Below, piece after piece: positions 32,764 through 45,358 of a stretch of 64,000 bases of DNA. The notes under the pieces were generated by a model. That model had not been told where the DNA came from and did not search any database. It saw only the letters and a list, made by a program, of their open reading frames with translations. The translations under genes and the position numbers were made by a program. Positions within the stretch are counted from its first letter, which is position 1, and each line of letters begins with the position of its first letter. This stretch comes from Pseudomonas thivervalensis (GTDB lineage Bacteria > Pseudomonadota > Gammaproteobacteria > Pseudomonadales > Pseudomonadaceae): NCBI RefSeq assembly GCF_001269655.1, contig NZ_LHVE01000014.1:372001-436000 (forward strand), given 5' to 3'.

Positions 32764-33075
32764 TCAGAAATCCTCCAACCGCCACACTTCATACGCCGGT
32801 GTCTCGTAGGGATGGCTCTGTTTCAGCGCCTCCACCACTTGCCGAATCAACTCATCGGCCACCACCAGCTCCACCTTCCACTCCTCGACCTGCTCGACCT
32901 GCCCCGCCTCGCCAATGAACGGCTGGCTGCCGTCCAACGGGCGAAACTGGCCCAGGCCCAGCACCTGCCAGGCGCAGTGGTCATAGTCGCCGATTCGCCC
33001 GCCACCGGCAGCGAATACGGCGCTTTTGACCACGTCCACGTGGCTGGCCGGGACGAAGAAGCAGAGCTTGTACAC
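32764..33075 (-). CDS. YqfO-like/NIF3-related small protein
   Basis: Protein of 103 residues of the YqfO/CutA-like alpha-beta group associated with the NIF3 family. It begins MYKLCFFVPASHVDVVKSA, then has GGGRIGDYDHCAWQ and the C-terminal SHPYETPAYEVWRLEDF, which is characteristic. A structural or metal-related role is suggested for the family but not proven. It starts five bases beyond the purL stop on the same strand and is likely co-transcribed with purL. P. aeruginosa has the same arrangement. Confidence 0.8.
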   Translation of the reverse strand: MYKLCFFVPASHVDVVKSAVFAAGGGRIGDYDHCAWQVLGLGQFRPLDGSQPFIGEAGQVEQVEEWKVELVVADELIRQVVEALKQSHPYETPAYEVWRLEDF

Positions 33076-33079
33076 CGTC

Positions 33080-36976
<3,897 letters not shown>

Positions 36977-37264
36977 CTTCGGGACAGCCTCGGGAAGGGG
37001 GTGTGCTTTGAGGCCGTGCATTCTAGCCTAAACCGCCGGCAACGGCACCCGAAACGGCACGTGCGATGCTGGCCGAATGTCGGTCTTTGCGCGCGCAACG
37101 ATATTGGACACCTGTACCAAGGTCGCCGCAGAGATATTTTTCGGCGGTACAAAGCTCGCCGCACCCCGGCCGGCCGGCGTTGCGGACATGTTTTGCAACG
37201 GCTAGCAGACTGGCCTTTTGCTGTCGAGATATGGCGGTAGGGGCCGTTTGCGTATACTGCGCAG

Positions 37265-38725
37265 ATGTTTTCCCCAACGGCTTTGCGTCCGCGATATGCC
37301 AAGTGGCTGATCGCAACCGGACTCTTCCTGGTGCTCAGTGGTTGTGTTGAGAAACCCAACACACTGGAGCGCGTAAAGGAGGATGGCGTGCTGCGGGTGA
37401 TTACCCGGAACAGCCCCGCTACCTACTTTGAGGATCGTAACGGTGAAACCGGCTTCGAATACGAGCTGGTGAAGCGCTTCGCCGACGATTTGGGGGTGGA
37501 ACTGAAGATCGAGACCGCCGACAACCTCGACGAGCTGTTCAACCAGATCGGCAAGCCCAACGGCCCGGTACTGGCGGCGGCGGGCCTGGTCAGCAGCGAA
37601 CAGCGCAAGAAACAGGTGCGGTTCTCCCACGCCTACCTGGAAGTCACCCCCCAGGTCATCTACCGCAACGGCCAGTCACGCCCCACCGACGCGGCCGCCC
37701 TGGCGGGCAAGAAGATCATGGTGCTCAAGGGCAGCACCCACGCCGAACAGCTGGCGCAGTTGAAGCAGCAATACCCCGGTATCGAATACGAAGAGTCCGA
37801 CGCGGTTGAAGTGGTCGACCTGCTGCGCATGGTCGACGAGGGCCAGATCGACCTGACCCTGGTGGACTCCAACGAAGTGGCGATGAACCAGGTGTACTTC
37901 CCCAACGTGCGCGTGGCCTTCGACCTGGGCGACGCCCGCAACCAGAGCTGGGCGGTGGCCCCGGGTGAAGACAACAGCCTGCTCAACGAGATCAACAGCT
38001 ACCTCGACAAGGTGCAGAAGAACGGCACGCTGCAACGCCTCAAGGACCGCTATTACGGCCATGTCGATGTCCTCGGCTACATGGGCGCCACCACGTTCGC
38101 CCAGCATCTGCAACAACGCCTGCCCAAATACGAACAGCACTTCAAGGCCTACGCCAAGCAAGAGAAAGTCGATTGGCGCCTGCTGGCCGCGATCGGCTAC
38201 CAGGAATCGCTGTGGCAACCGACGGTCACGTCCAAGACCGGCGTGCGCGGCCTGATGATGCTGACCCAGAACACCGCCCAGGCCATGGGCGTGTCCAACC
38301 GCCTGGATCCGAAGCAAAGCATCATGGGCGGCGCCAAATACCTGGCCTATATGAAAGAGCAGCTGGACGACAGCATCGAGGAACCCGACCGCACCTGGTT
38401 CGCCCTGGCCGCCTACAACGTCGGCAGCGGCCACCTGGACGACGCCCGCAAACTGGCGGCCAAGGAAGGGTTGAACCCGAACAAGTGGCTGGACGTGAAG
38501 AAGATCCTGCCGCGCCTGTCCCAGAAACAGTGGTACAGCAAGACCCGTTACGGCTACGCCCGGGGCGGCGAGCCGGTGCATTTCGTGGCGAACATCCGTC
38601 GCTACTACGACATCCTGACCTGGGTGACGCAGCCGCAGCTCGAAGGCAACCAGGTGGCCGAGGGCAACCTGCATGTGCCGGGTGTGGACAAGAGCAAGCC
38701 GAACCAGGAATCCCCGCAGCTGTAA
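37265..38725 (+). CDS. mltF: Membrane-bound lytic murein transglycosylase F
   Basis: MltF, 486 residues, cleaves peptidoglycan glycan strands to 1,6-anhydromuropeptides. The N-terminus has a lipobox-like LVLSGC (Cys27), so outer-membrane anchoring is likely. A periplasmic solute-binding-like regulatory domain (about 35-270) begins LERVKEDGVLRVITRN. The Slt catalytic domain (about 290-460) has the catalytic Glu in AAIGYQESLWQP and AAYNVGSGHLDDAR. It is divergent from purL. A TATACT at 37253-37258 lies only six bases before the ATG and no ribosome site is seen, so the mRNA may be leaderless. Confidence 0.95.
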   Translation: MFSPTALRPRYAKWLIATGLFLVLSGCVEKPNTLERVKEDGVLRVITRNSPATYFEDRNGETGFEYELVKRFADDLGVELKIETADNLDELFNQIGKPNGPVLAAAGLVSSEQRKKQVRFSHAYLEVTPQVIYRNGQSRPTDAAALAGKKIMVLKGSTHAEQLAQLKQQYPGIEYEESDAVEVVDLLRMVDEGQIDLTLVDSNEVAMNQVYFPNVRVAFDLGDARNQSWAVAPGEDNSLLNEINSYLDKVQKNGTLQRLKDRYYGHVDVLGYMGATTFAQHLQQRLPKYEQHFKAYAKQEKVDWRLLAAIGYQESLWQPTVTSKTGVRGLMMLTQNTAQAMGVSNRLDPKQSIMGGAKYLAYMKEQLDDSIEEPDRTWFALAAYNVGSGHLDDARKLAAKEGLNPNKWLDVKKILPRLSQKQWYSKTRYGYARGGEPVHFVANIRRYYDILTWVTQPQLEGNQVAEGNLHVPGVDKSKPNQESPQL

Positions 38726-38758
38726 GCTGTACACAACTTCTGATGCTGTGATGAACCT

Positions 38759-38851
38759 GTGGCGAGGGAGCTTGCTCCCGCTCGGTTGCGTAGCAACCGC
38801 AAAAACTTGGGGCCGCTTCGCAGCCCAGCGGGAGCAAGCTCCCTCGCCACA
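38759..38851. repeat. REP doublet (GTGGCGAGGGAGC family)
   Basis: Inverted first-family pair between the convergent mltF and pdxJ genes. No other terminator is evident in the 175-bp gap, so it may act in transcription termination or mRNA stability. Confidence 0.9.
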
Positions 38852-38900
38852 ATGGATCAGGTAAGTCTCAAGCGAGCAGGCACATTGGGTATGGGACGAC

Positions 38901-39641
38901 TCAGGACTTGGCGGCAGCCAGGATCAGCGCTTTCATCTCCGCCACCGCCGACTTGAACCCGACGAACAACGCATGGGCCACCAGTGCATGGCCGATGTTC
39001 AGCTCGTTGATGCCCTTGATGGCCGCGACGGCTTCGACGTTGTGGTAGTGCAGGCCATGGCCGGCGTTGACGATCAGGCCTTGGGCCAGGCCGAAGGTCA
39101 CGCCATCGGCGACGCGTTGCAGCTCATCGGCCACGTCCGTCGGGGTCTCAGCGTCGGCGTAACGGCCCGTGTGCAGTTCGATGGCCGGGGCGCCGACCCG
39201 CTTGGACGCTTCGATCTGCCGCTCGTCGGCATCGATGAACAGCGAGACTTCAGCGCCAATCTTCGACAGCCGCTCCACCGCCGCCTTGATCCGCGACTCC
39301 TGCCCCGCTACGTCGAGGCCGCCTTCGGTGGTCAGTTCCTGGCGCGTTTCCGGCACAAGGCAGATGTGGGCCGGGCGGATGCGCTCAGCGAACGCCATCA
39401 TTTCCTCGGTCACGCCCATCTCGAAATTCATGCGGGTCTGCAGCACGTCCTTGAGCAGCAGTACATCGCGCTCCTGGATGTGGCGGCGGTCTTCACGCAG
39501 GTGCACGGTGATGCCGTCGGCCCCCGCTTCTTCCGCGTCCAGTGCGGCCTTGACCGGATCCGGGTAACGCGTACCACGGGCCTGGCGCAGGGTGGCGACA
39601 TGGTCGATGTTCACGCCGAGAAGAATGCGATTGGTGCTCAC
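38901..39641 (-). CDS. pdxJ: Pyridoxine 5'-phosphate synthase
   Basis: PdxJ, 246 residues, condenses 3-amino-2-oxopropyl phosphate with deoxyxylulose-5-phosphate to pyridoxine phosphate. Motifs are LLGVNIDHVATLRQARGT, GADGITVHLREDRRHI, FEMGVTEEM, VSLFIDADERQIEAS, ELHTGRYA and NAGHGLHYHNV. Length and N-terminus are standard. It lies downstream of recO (49 bp) at the end of the rnc-era-recO-pdxJ block. Confidence 0.97.
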   Translation of the reverse strand: MSTNRILLGVNIDHVATLRQARGTRYPDPVKAALDAEEAGADGITVHLREDRRHIQERDVLLLKDVLQTRMNFEMGVTEEMMAFAERIRPAHICLVPETRQELTTEGGLDVAGQESRIKAAVERLSKIGAEVSLFIDADERQIEASKRVGAPAIELHTGRYADAETPTDVADELQRVADGVTFGLAQGLIVNAGHGLHYHNVEAVAAIKGINELNIGHALVAHALFVGFKSAVAEMKALILAAAKS

Positions 39642-39690
39642 GAAAAGGCTCCTGAATGGACAAATAGTCGGCCCACAGCATACGGGTTGA

Positions 39691-40380
39691 TCAGGGCTTG
39701 CGAAACAGCTCGCGACTGACCAGTGGCCGACCGCCCAGGTGAACCGCCAGGGCCTGGCGCATCAGCCGCTTGGCCGCCGACAAGGCACCCGGCGCGCTCC
39801 AGTCAGCCTCGGCCATGGCCAGCAGCTCGACGCCGTTGAACAGCCCCGGTTGCAGCAGGTAGACCCGTTCCAGGCCGGCATCCACCTGCAAGCGGTACAG
39901 CCCGTCGGCGGCGATGGGCTCGCCGTGCAGGTCGACGTTCAAGGCGAAACCATAGCCCAGGTCATCCAGCAGCCGCCATTCGAACGAACGCAGCAGCGGC
40001 TCCAGCGGCCGGCCTTCGGCCAGGGCCAGCAACGTGGCGGAGTAGTGATCGAAGACCGCCGGGTGAGGGTCTTCGGCGGGCAGCAGGCGGATCAGCAGTT
40101 CATTGAGGTACAAGCCACTGAACAACGCCTCGCCGTTGAGCCAGGCGGCGACGCCGTTGCTTTCCATGCGCCCGACATTTTTCAGCTCGCCCCGGCCACG
40201 GAATTCGACTTCCAGCGGCACGAACGGCCGCGCCAGCGTCCCGGCCTTGCCCCGCGCGCCGCGCAACACCGCCCGCAGCCGCCCTTCGGGCGTGAGGAAG
40301 TCCACCAGGGCGCTGCTTTCGCGGTAGGCGCGGCTGTGGAGGACGTAGGCGGGTTGAGCGAGGGGTTGGTTGGAGGACAT
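39691..40380 (-). CDS. recO: DNA repair protein RecO
   Basis: RecO, 229 residues, helps RecR load RecA on SSB-coated DNA. The N-terminal OB fold (about 8-80) starts PAYVLHSRAYRESSALVDF and includes GRLRAVLRGARG. The helical C-terminal part has GLYLNELLIRLLPAEDPHP and FEWRLLDDLGYG. The family's zinc-finger cysteines are absent, as in other gamma-proteobacteria. The ATG at 40380 is chosen. The longer frame runs into the nested repeat that separates recO from era by 250 bp, which is unusual for this normally tight operon. Confidence 0.93.
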   Translation of the reverse strand: MSSNQPLAQPAYVLHSRAYRESSALVDFLTPEGRLRAVLRGARGKAGTLARPFVPLEVEFRGRGELKNVGRMESNGVAAWLNGEALFSGLYLNELLIRLLPAEDPHPAVFDHYSATLLALAEGRPLEPLLRSFEWRLLDDLGYGFALNVDLHGEPIAADGLYRLQVDAGLERVYLLQPGLFNGVELLAMAEADWSAPGALSAAKRLMRQALAVHLGGRPLVSRELFRKP

Positions 40381-40425
40381 CGGGGGCCTGGATATCAACA
40401 AGACATCAATGGTTGAAGAGGTCCC

Positions 40426-40588
40426 GTGGCGAGGGAGCTTGCTCCCGCTCGGCTGTAGGAGCTGTCGAGTGCAACGAGGCTGCGATCTTTCCCCAGACAC
40501 TTGAGTCTCAAACGAAAGATCAAGATCAAAGGATCGCAGGCTTCGCCAGCTCCTACAGATTCCAGCGGGAGCAAGCTCCCTCGCCACA
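40426..40588. repeat. Nested repeat: REP doublet with an inserted long palindrome
   Basis: Outer first-family REP arms at 40426-40450 and 40564-40588 enclose a TGTAGGAGCTG-type element at 40454-40557. It lies inside the rnc-era-recO operon, between era and recO. Confidence 0.9.
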
Positions 40589-40630
40589 GAAGCTCGCTCC
40601 CACAATGAAACTCACACACTCAAGTAAGGC

Positions 40631-41533
40631 TTACAGGTCGCCGTAACCCAACGAACGCAACGCCCGCTCGTCATCGGACCAGCCGCCCTTCACCTTGACC
40701 CACAGGTTGAGCATGATCTTGGAGTCGAACAGCAGCTCCATGTCCTTGCGCGCCTCGGTGCCGATGCGCTTGATGCGCTCGCCCTTGTCGCCAATGATGA
40801 TTTTCTTCTGGCCGTCACGTTCGACGAGGATCAACGCATGGATATGCAGGGTCTTCCCCTGTTGCTTGAACTCTTCGATCTCGACCGTGATCTGGTAGGG
40901 CAGCTCGGCGCCCATCTGGCGCATGATTTTCTCGCGCACCAGTTCGGCGGCGAGGAAACGGCTGCTGCGGTCGGTGATCTGGTCTTCAGGGAAGAAATGA
41001 TCATTTTCCGGCAGGTGCTCGGCAATCACCCGCTCCAGCGCGTCGAGGTTATGGCCATGCTGGGCAGAGATCGGGATGATCTGGGCGTTCGGCAACTGTT
41101 CCTGCAGCCAGGTCAGGTGCGGCATCAGTTCAGCCTTGTCTTCTATGCGATCAGTCTTGTTCAGCGCCACGATCAGGGGCCCGGTCACGTACTGGACACG
41201 TTCGAGGACCATCTGGTCTTCTTCGGTCCACTTGGTGCGGTCGACCACGAAGATCACCACGTCGACGTCTTTCAACGCCGCCGAGGCGGTCTTGTTCATG
41301 TAGCGGTTCAGGGCTTTTTCGCCACCCTTGTGCATGCCCGGGGTGTCAACGTAGATCGCCTGCACGGCGCCCTCGGTCTTGATGCCCAGCATGTTGTGGC
41401 GAGTGGTCTGGGGCTTGCGCGAGGTGATCGCCAGCTTCTGGCCCAGGATGTGGTTCAGCAGCGTGGACTTGCCCACGTTCGGCCGACCGACAATGGCGAC
41501 ATAGCCGCAGCGGGTGACGGTTGTATCAGTCAT
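40631..41533 (-). CDS. era: GTPase Era
   Basis: Era, 300 residues, an essential GTPase that binds 16S rRNA and matures the 30S subunit. The G domain has GRPNVGKSTLLNHIL (G1), TTRH (G2), YVDTPGMHKGG (G3) and ALNKTDRIED (G4). A C-terminal KH domain has IIIGDKGERIKRIGTEAR. The ATG at 41533 has GGAG at correct spacing. An ATG six bases upstream is too close to it. It overlaps rnc by eight bases. Confidence 0.96.
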   Translation of the reverse strand: MTDTTVTRCGYVAIVGRPNVGKSTLLNHILGQKLAITSRKPQTTRHNMLGIKTEGAVQAIYVDTPGMHKGGEKALNRYMNKTASAALKDVDVVIFVVDRTKWTEEDQMVLERVQYVTGPLIVALNKTDRIEDKAELMPHLTWLQEQLPNAQIIPISAQHGHNLDALERVIAEHLPENDHFFPEDQITDRSSRFLAAELVREKIMRQMGAELPYQITVEIEEFKQQGKTLHIHALILVERDGQKKIIIGDKGERIKRIGTEARKDMELLFDSKIMLNLWVKVKGGWSDDERALRSLGYGDL

Positions 41534-42215
41534 TGCCATTCTCCACGCCCAGGGCAATCAGTGCTGCGGCGGCCGCTACCTGTTCGGCAATACGACGACT
41601 CACACCCTGACCCCGGCTTTTTTCATTCAATAGGACAACTTCGCATTCGACGAAGAAGGTTCGGCAATGCGGCTCGCCTTGGATATCCACCACTTCGTAG
41701 CGCGGCAGTTCGCAACTGCGCGATTGCAGGAATTCCTGCAAACGGGTCTTCGGATCCTTGTTGGTGTCCACCAGCGTCAGGCTGTCGATCTCGGAAGTCA
41801 GCCAGGCCAGCACGCGTTCGCGCGCCATTTCCATGCCCGAATCCAGGTAGATCGCGCCAATCAACGCTTCCAGGGCATCGGCCAGGATCGACTCGCGACG
41901 GAAACCACCGCTTTTCAACTCACCGGAGCCCAGGCGCAGGTAATCGCCCAGGTCGAAACCACGGGCCAGTACCGCCAGGGTCTCACCTTTTACCAATCGT
42001 GCACGCAAACGCGACAACTGGCCTTCGCGGGCCAGCGGGAAGCGCTCGAACAGCGCCTCGCCAGCGACGAAGTTGAGGATGGCGTCACCGAGAAACTCCA
42101 GGCGTTCGTTGTTGCGCCCGGCAAAACTGCGGTGAGTGAGGGCCAGGAGCATCAGGTCCGGGTCCTTGAAAGTGTAGCCGAGCTGACGCTCGAGACGGCT
42201 TAGAGAAGCGCTCAC
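41526..42215 (-). CDS. rnc: Ribonuclease III
   Basis: RNase III, 229 residues, processes rRNA precursors and double-stranded RNA. The catalytic signature NERLEFLGDAILNFV and the second acidic cluster ILADALEALIGAIYLD are present. A double-stranded RNA binding domain fills the C-terminus (DPKTRLQEFLQ, GQGVSRRIAEQVAAAAAL). The start codon is GTG at 42215, whose first bases overlap the stop of a 39-codon frame upstream. The neighbouring DUF4845 gene usual between lepB and rnc in Pseudomonas is not found. Confidence 0.95.
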   Translation of the reverse strand: MSASLSRLERQLGYTFKDPDLMLLALTHRSFAGRNNERLEFLGDAILNFVAGEALFERFPLAREGQLSRLRARLVKGETLAVLARGFDLGDYLRLGSGELKSGGFRRESILADALEALIGAIYLDSGMEMARERVLAWLTSEIDSLTLVDTNKDPKTRLQEFLQSRSCELPRYEVVDIQGEPHCRTFFVECEVVLLNEKSRGQGVSRRIAEQVAAAAALIALGVENGND

Positions 42216-42331
42216 GGTTTACCCACGCTGAGTTCGTGGCTGGATTCCACCGCCACGGCGGCAAGGCGCCGTTGGCTTGGGACAATTAACGCTGTGTTCA
42301 AAAATGACGTCCTGACTATCGTTGGCTTCAT
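42212..42331 (-). CDS. Possible 39-residue leader ORF coupled to rnc
   Basis: A short frame starts ATG 42331 (MKPTIVRTSF...) and its TGA overlaps the GTG start of rnc as GTGA. A GGAGG precedes the ATG but only one base away, which is tighter than normal. It may be a remnant or replacement of the DUF4845 gene, or chance. No family is recognised. Confidence 0.3.
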   Translation of the reverse strand: MKPTIVRTSFLNTALIVPSQRRLAAVAVESSHELSVGKP

Positions 42332-42370
42332 GCCTCCGGGCAACCTTGTGCAGGCTCCAGAAAAGCATTC

Positions 42371-42391
42371 GGCGCTGTGTTCAACAGCGCC
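42371..42391 (-). terminator. Hairpin after lepB, possible weak terminator or processing site
   Basis: GGCGCTGTgttcaACAGCGCC forms an eight-base stem nine bases after the lepB stop. A short TTTT follows on the minus strand several bases away, so termination would be incomplete. It could also be an RNase III site controlling rnc, which is known to autoregulate in other bacteria. Confidence 0.45.
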
Positions 42392-42399
42392 GTGTGTGA

Positions 42400-43254
42400 T
42401 TACTTGATCAGGCCAACCCGCGAGAAATTCGGCAGGTGACTGAGTTTGGGTTCCGGCCAGCTCATCCAGACCGCAAAGGCCTTGCCGACGATGTTCCGGT
42501 CCGGAACCATGCCCAGCAGGTTCTTGGGAATGTTCGGATCATCCCAGTAACGGCTGTCGTTGGAGTTGTCGCGGTTGTCGCCCATCATGAAATAGTGCCC
42601 CGCCGGCACGGTCCAGGAACGGTCCGGCGTGGCGCGGTAGCGGCTCATTTCCTTGCGGATCAGGTGTTCGGCCTCGCCGAGTTTTTCCCGGTAGAGCTCG
42701 GCACTGCCCAGCGTACCCGGCTCGGAGCCGAGCAACTGTTCGGCTACCGATTCGCCATTGACGAACAGGCGCTTGTCGGCGGTGTAGCGGATCGTGTCGC
42801 CCGGCAGGCCGACCACACGCTTGATGTAGTTGACGTTCGGGTCGCTCGGGAAGCGGAACACCATGACATCGCCGCGTTGCGGGTCACCGACCTCGATGAC
42901 TTTCTTGTCGATCACCGGCAGGCGAATCCCGTAGGAAAACTTGTTCACCAGGATGAAATCGCCCACATCCAGGGTCGGCTTCATCGAGCCGGACGGGATC
43001 TGGAACGGTTCCACCAGGAACGAACGCAGCACCAGTACGATGAACAGCACCGGGAAGAACGACTTGCCGTATTCGACCAGCAGCGGTTCCTTGTTGAGCT
43101 TTTCGACCACCACGCCATCAGGCTGGCTGACGCTGCCCTGATAAGAGGCGATGGCCGCCCGGCGCCGAGGCGCCAGGAACAACAGATCAAGCAACGCCAA
43201 CAGGCCGCAGACAAATACGGCGATAACCAGCAACAGCGGGAAATTTAGCGACAT
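42400..43254 (-). CDS. lepB: Signal peptidase I
   Basis: LepB, 284 residues, the inner-membrane protease that removes Sec and Tat signal peptides. Two N-terminal membrane helices occur at about 5-27 and 66-84. The catalytic Ser is in QIPSGSMKPTL, the general-base Lys in YIKRVVGLPGD, and the conserved box GDNRDNSNDSRYWDDP follows. It is six bases after lepA. Length is normal. Confidence 0.97.
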   Translation of the reverse strand: MSLNFPLLLVIAVFVCGLLALLDLLFLAPRRRAAIASYQGSVSQPDGVVVEKLNKEPLLVEYGKSFFPVLFIVLVLRSFLVEPFQIPSGSMKPTLDVGDFILVNKFSYGIRLPVIDKKVIEVGDPQRGDVMVFRFPSDPNVNYIKRVVGLPGDTIRYTADKRLFVNGESVAEQLLGSEPGTLGSAELYREKLGEAEHLIRKEMSRYRATPDRSWTVPAGHYFMMGDNRDNSNDSRYWDDPNIPKNLLGMVPDRNIVGKAFAVWMSWPEPKLSHLPNFSRVGLIK

Positions 43255-43259
43255 AGGAC

Positions 43260-45059
43260 CTAACTATCCAACCTGAGCACTGCAAGGAAGGCTTCCTGTG
43301 GAATTTCCACGTTACCGACCTGCTTCATGCGTTTTTTACCGGCCTTCTGCTTTTCCAACAGCTTGCGCTTACGGCTGACGTCGCCACCGTAGCATTTGGC
43401 CAATACGTTCTTTCTGAGCGCCTTGACGGTTGTACGCGCCACAATCTGCCCGCCAATGGCGGCCTGGATTGCCACGTCGAACATCTGCCGCGGAATCAGT
43501 TCCTTCATCTTCTCGGTCAATGCACGACCTTTGTAGTGCGCGTTGTCACGGTGCACGATCAATGCCAGGGCATCGACTTTCTCACCGTTGATCAGCACAT
43601 CCAGCTTCACCAGATTAGCCGATTGGTAACGATCGAAATGATAGTCCAGCGAAGCATAGCCGCGACTGGTGGATTTGAGACGGTCGAAGAAGTCCAGCAC
43701 CACTTCGTTCATCGGCAGGTCGTAGGTCACCTGGACCTGCGTGCCGAGGAACAGCATGTCGTGCTGCACGCCGCGCTTCTCGATGCACAGGGTAATGACG
43801 TTACCCAGGTGCTCCTGAGGCACAAGGATGTTGGCCCGCACGATTGGCTCGCGCATGTCCTCGATGGCCGACAGGTCCGGCAGCTTGGACGGGTTGTCGA
43901 CGTAGATGGTTTCGCCGTTCTTGAGCAGCAGCTCGAAGATTACCGTCGGCGCCGTGGTGATCAGGTCCAGGTCATACTCGCGCTCCAGGCGCTCCTGGAT
44001 GATTTCCATGTGCAGCATGCCGAGGAACCCGCAGCGGAAGCCGAAGCCCAGGGCGTCGGAGCTTTCCGGGGTGTATTGCAGGGACGAGTCGTTCAGAGTC
44101 AGCTTTTGCAGGGCTTCGCGGAAATCCTCGAAGTCGTCGGAACTGACCGGGAACAGGCCGGCATAGACCTGCGGCTGGATGCGCTTGAAGCCGGGCAGCA
44201 CATCGACGTCGGGGGTGGAGCTCAAGGTCAGGGTGTCGCCGACCGGCGCCCCGTGGATGTCCTTGATACCGGCGATGATGAAGCCCACTTCACCGGCCTT
44301 CAGGTCGACGGTGGCGGTGTGTTTCGGGTTGAAGACACCTACGCTGTCCACCAGGTGGATCTTGCCGGTGGACTTGACCAGGATCTTGTCGCCCTTCTTC
44401 ACACGGCCATGGCGCACGCGAACGAGGGAGACCACGCCCAGGTAGTTGTCGAACCAGGAGTCGATGATCAACGCTTGCAGCGGATCTTCGATGTTGCCGG
44501 TTGGCGCGGGAATGGTGGTCACCAGGCGCTCGAGCACTTCGTCCACGCCCAGGCCGGTCTTGGCGCTGCAGGTAACCGCGTCGGTGGCGTCGATGCCGAT
44601 GATCTTCTCGATTTCTTCCTTCACGCGGTCCGGATCGGCCTGGGGCAGGTCGATCTTGTTCAGCACCGGCATGACTTCCAGGCCCTGCTCGATGGCCGTG
44701 TAGCAGTTGGCGACCGACTGGGCTTCGACGCCCTGGCCGGCATCGACCACCAGCAATGCACCTTCACAGGCCGCCAGCGACCGGCTGACTTCGTAGGTGA
44801 AGTCGACGTGGCCGGGGGTATCGATGAAGTTCAGCTGATAGGTGACGCCGTCGCGAGCCTTGTAGTAGAGGGTAACGCTGTGGGCCTTGATGGTGATCCC
44901 GCGCTCACGCTCGAGGTCCATGGAGTCCAGGACCTGGGCTTCCATTTCACGCTCGGCCAGGCCGCCGCACATCTGGATGAAGCGATCAGCCAGCGTCGAC
45001 TTGCCATGGTCAATGTGGGCGATGATGGAGAAATTGCGGATATGACTCAAATCACTCAC
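43260..45059 (-). CDS. lepA: Elongation factor 4 (LepA)
   Basis: LepA/EF-4, 599 residues, a translational GTPase that acts on ribosomes and in 30S biogenesis. G motifs: AHIDHGKSTLADR, RERGITIK, DTPGHVDF, NKIDLP. Domains III-V and the LepA-specific C-terminal tail (YGGDVSRKRKLLEKQKAGKK) are complete. The start is GTG 45059. Upstream lies a nested repeat, then the convergent or co-directional lptG gene. Confidence 0.97.
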   Translation of the reverse strand: MSDLSHIRNFSIIAHIDHGKSTLADRFIQMCGGLAEREMEAQVLDSMDLERERGITIKAHSVTLYYKARDGVTYQLNFIDTPGHVDFTYEVSRSLAACEGALLVVDAGQGVEAQSVANCYTAIEQGLEVMPVLNKIDLPQADPDRVKEEIEKIIGIDATDAVTCSAKTGLGVDEVLERLVTTIPAPTGNIEDPLQALIIDSWFDNYLGVVSLVRVRHGRVKKGDKILVKSTGKIHLVDSVGVFNPKHTATVDLKAGEVGFIIAGIKDIHGAPVGDTLTLSSTPDVDVLPGFKRIQPQVYAGLFPVSSDDFEDFREALQKLTLNDSSLQYTPESSDALGFGFRCGFLGMLHMEIIQERLEREYDLDLITTAPTVIFELLLKNGETIYVDNPSKLPDLSAIEDMREPIVRANILVPQEHLGNVITLCIEKRGVQHDMLFLGTQVQVTYDLPMNEVVLDFFDRLKSTSRGYASLDYHFDRYQSANLVKLDVLINGEKVDALALIVHRDNAHYKGRALTEKMKELIPRQMFDVAIQAAIGGQIVARTTVKALRKNVLAKCYGGDVSRKRKLLEKQKAGKKRMKQVGNVEIPQEAFLAVLRLDS

Positions 45060-45163
45060 GGATCAACACTCAAAAAGGCTGCAGGCATGGCCCGCCGAAA
45101 AATAGCCGGGAATTGTACCTGATACACCGCGCAAGCGTCACGTTCGCCTGTCGATGGGCTCTT

Positions 45164-45331
45164 GTGGCGAGGGAGCTTGCTCCCGCTGGGTCTGTAGGAG
45201 CTGGCGAAGCCTGCGATCTTTTGATCTTGATCTTTCGCTTTAGACTCAACTGTCCGGGACAAGATCGCAGCCTCGTTGCACTCGTCAGCTCCTACAGGCG
45301 CAGTCCAGCGGGAGCAAGCTCCCTCGCCACA
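45164..45331. repeat. Nested repeat: REP doublet with an inserted long palindrome (inverted orientation)
   Basis: Outer first-family REP arms at 45164-45188 and 45307-45331 enclose a TGTAGGAGCTG-type element at 45193-45296. The inner element is in the opposite orientation to that at 17248-17351. The CTTTTGATC loop lies near its left end. It fills most of the 299-bp gap between lepA and lptG. Confidence 0.9.
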
Positions 45332-45358
45332 GAGGCCCGCTCGCGACTTGAGTTTGGC

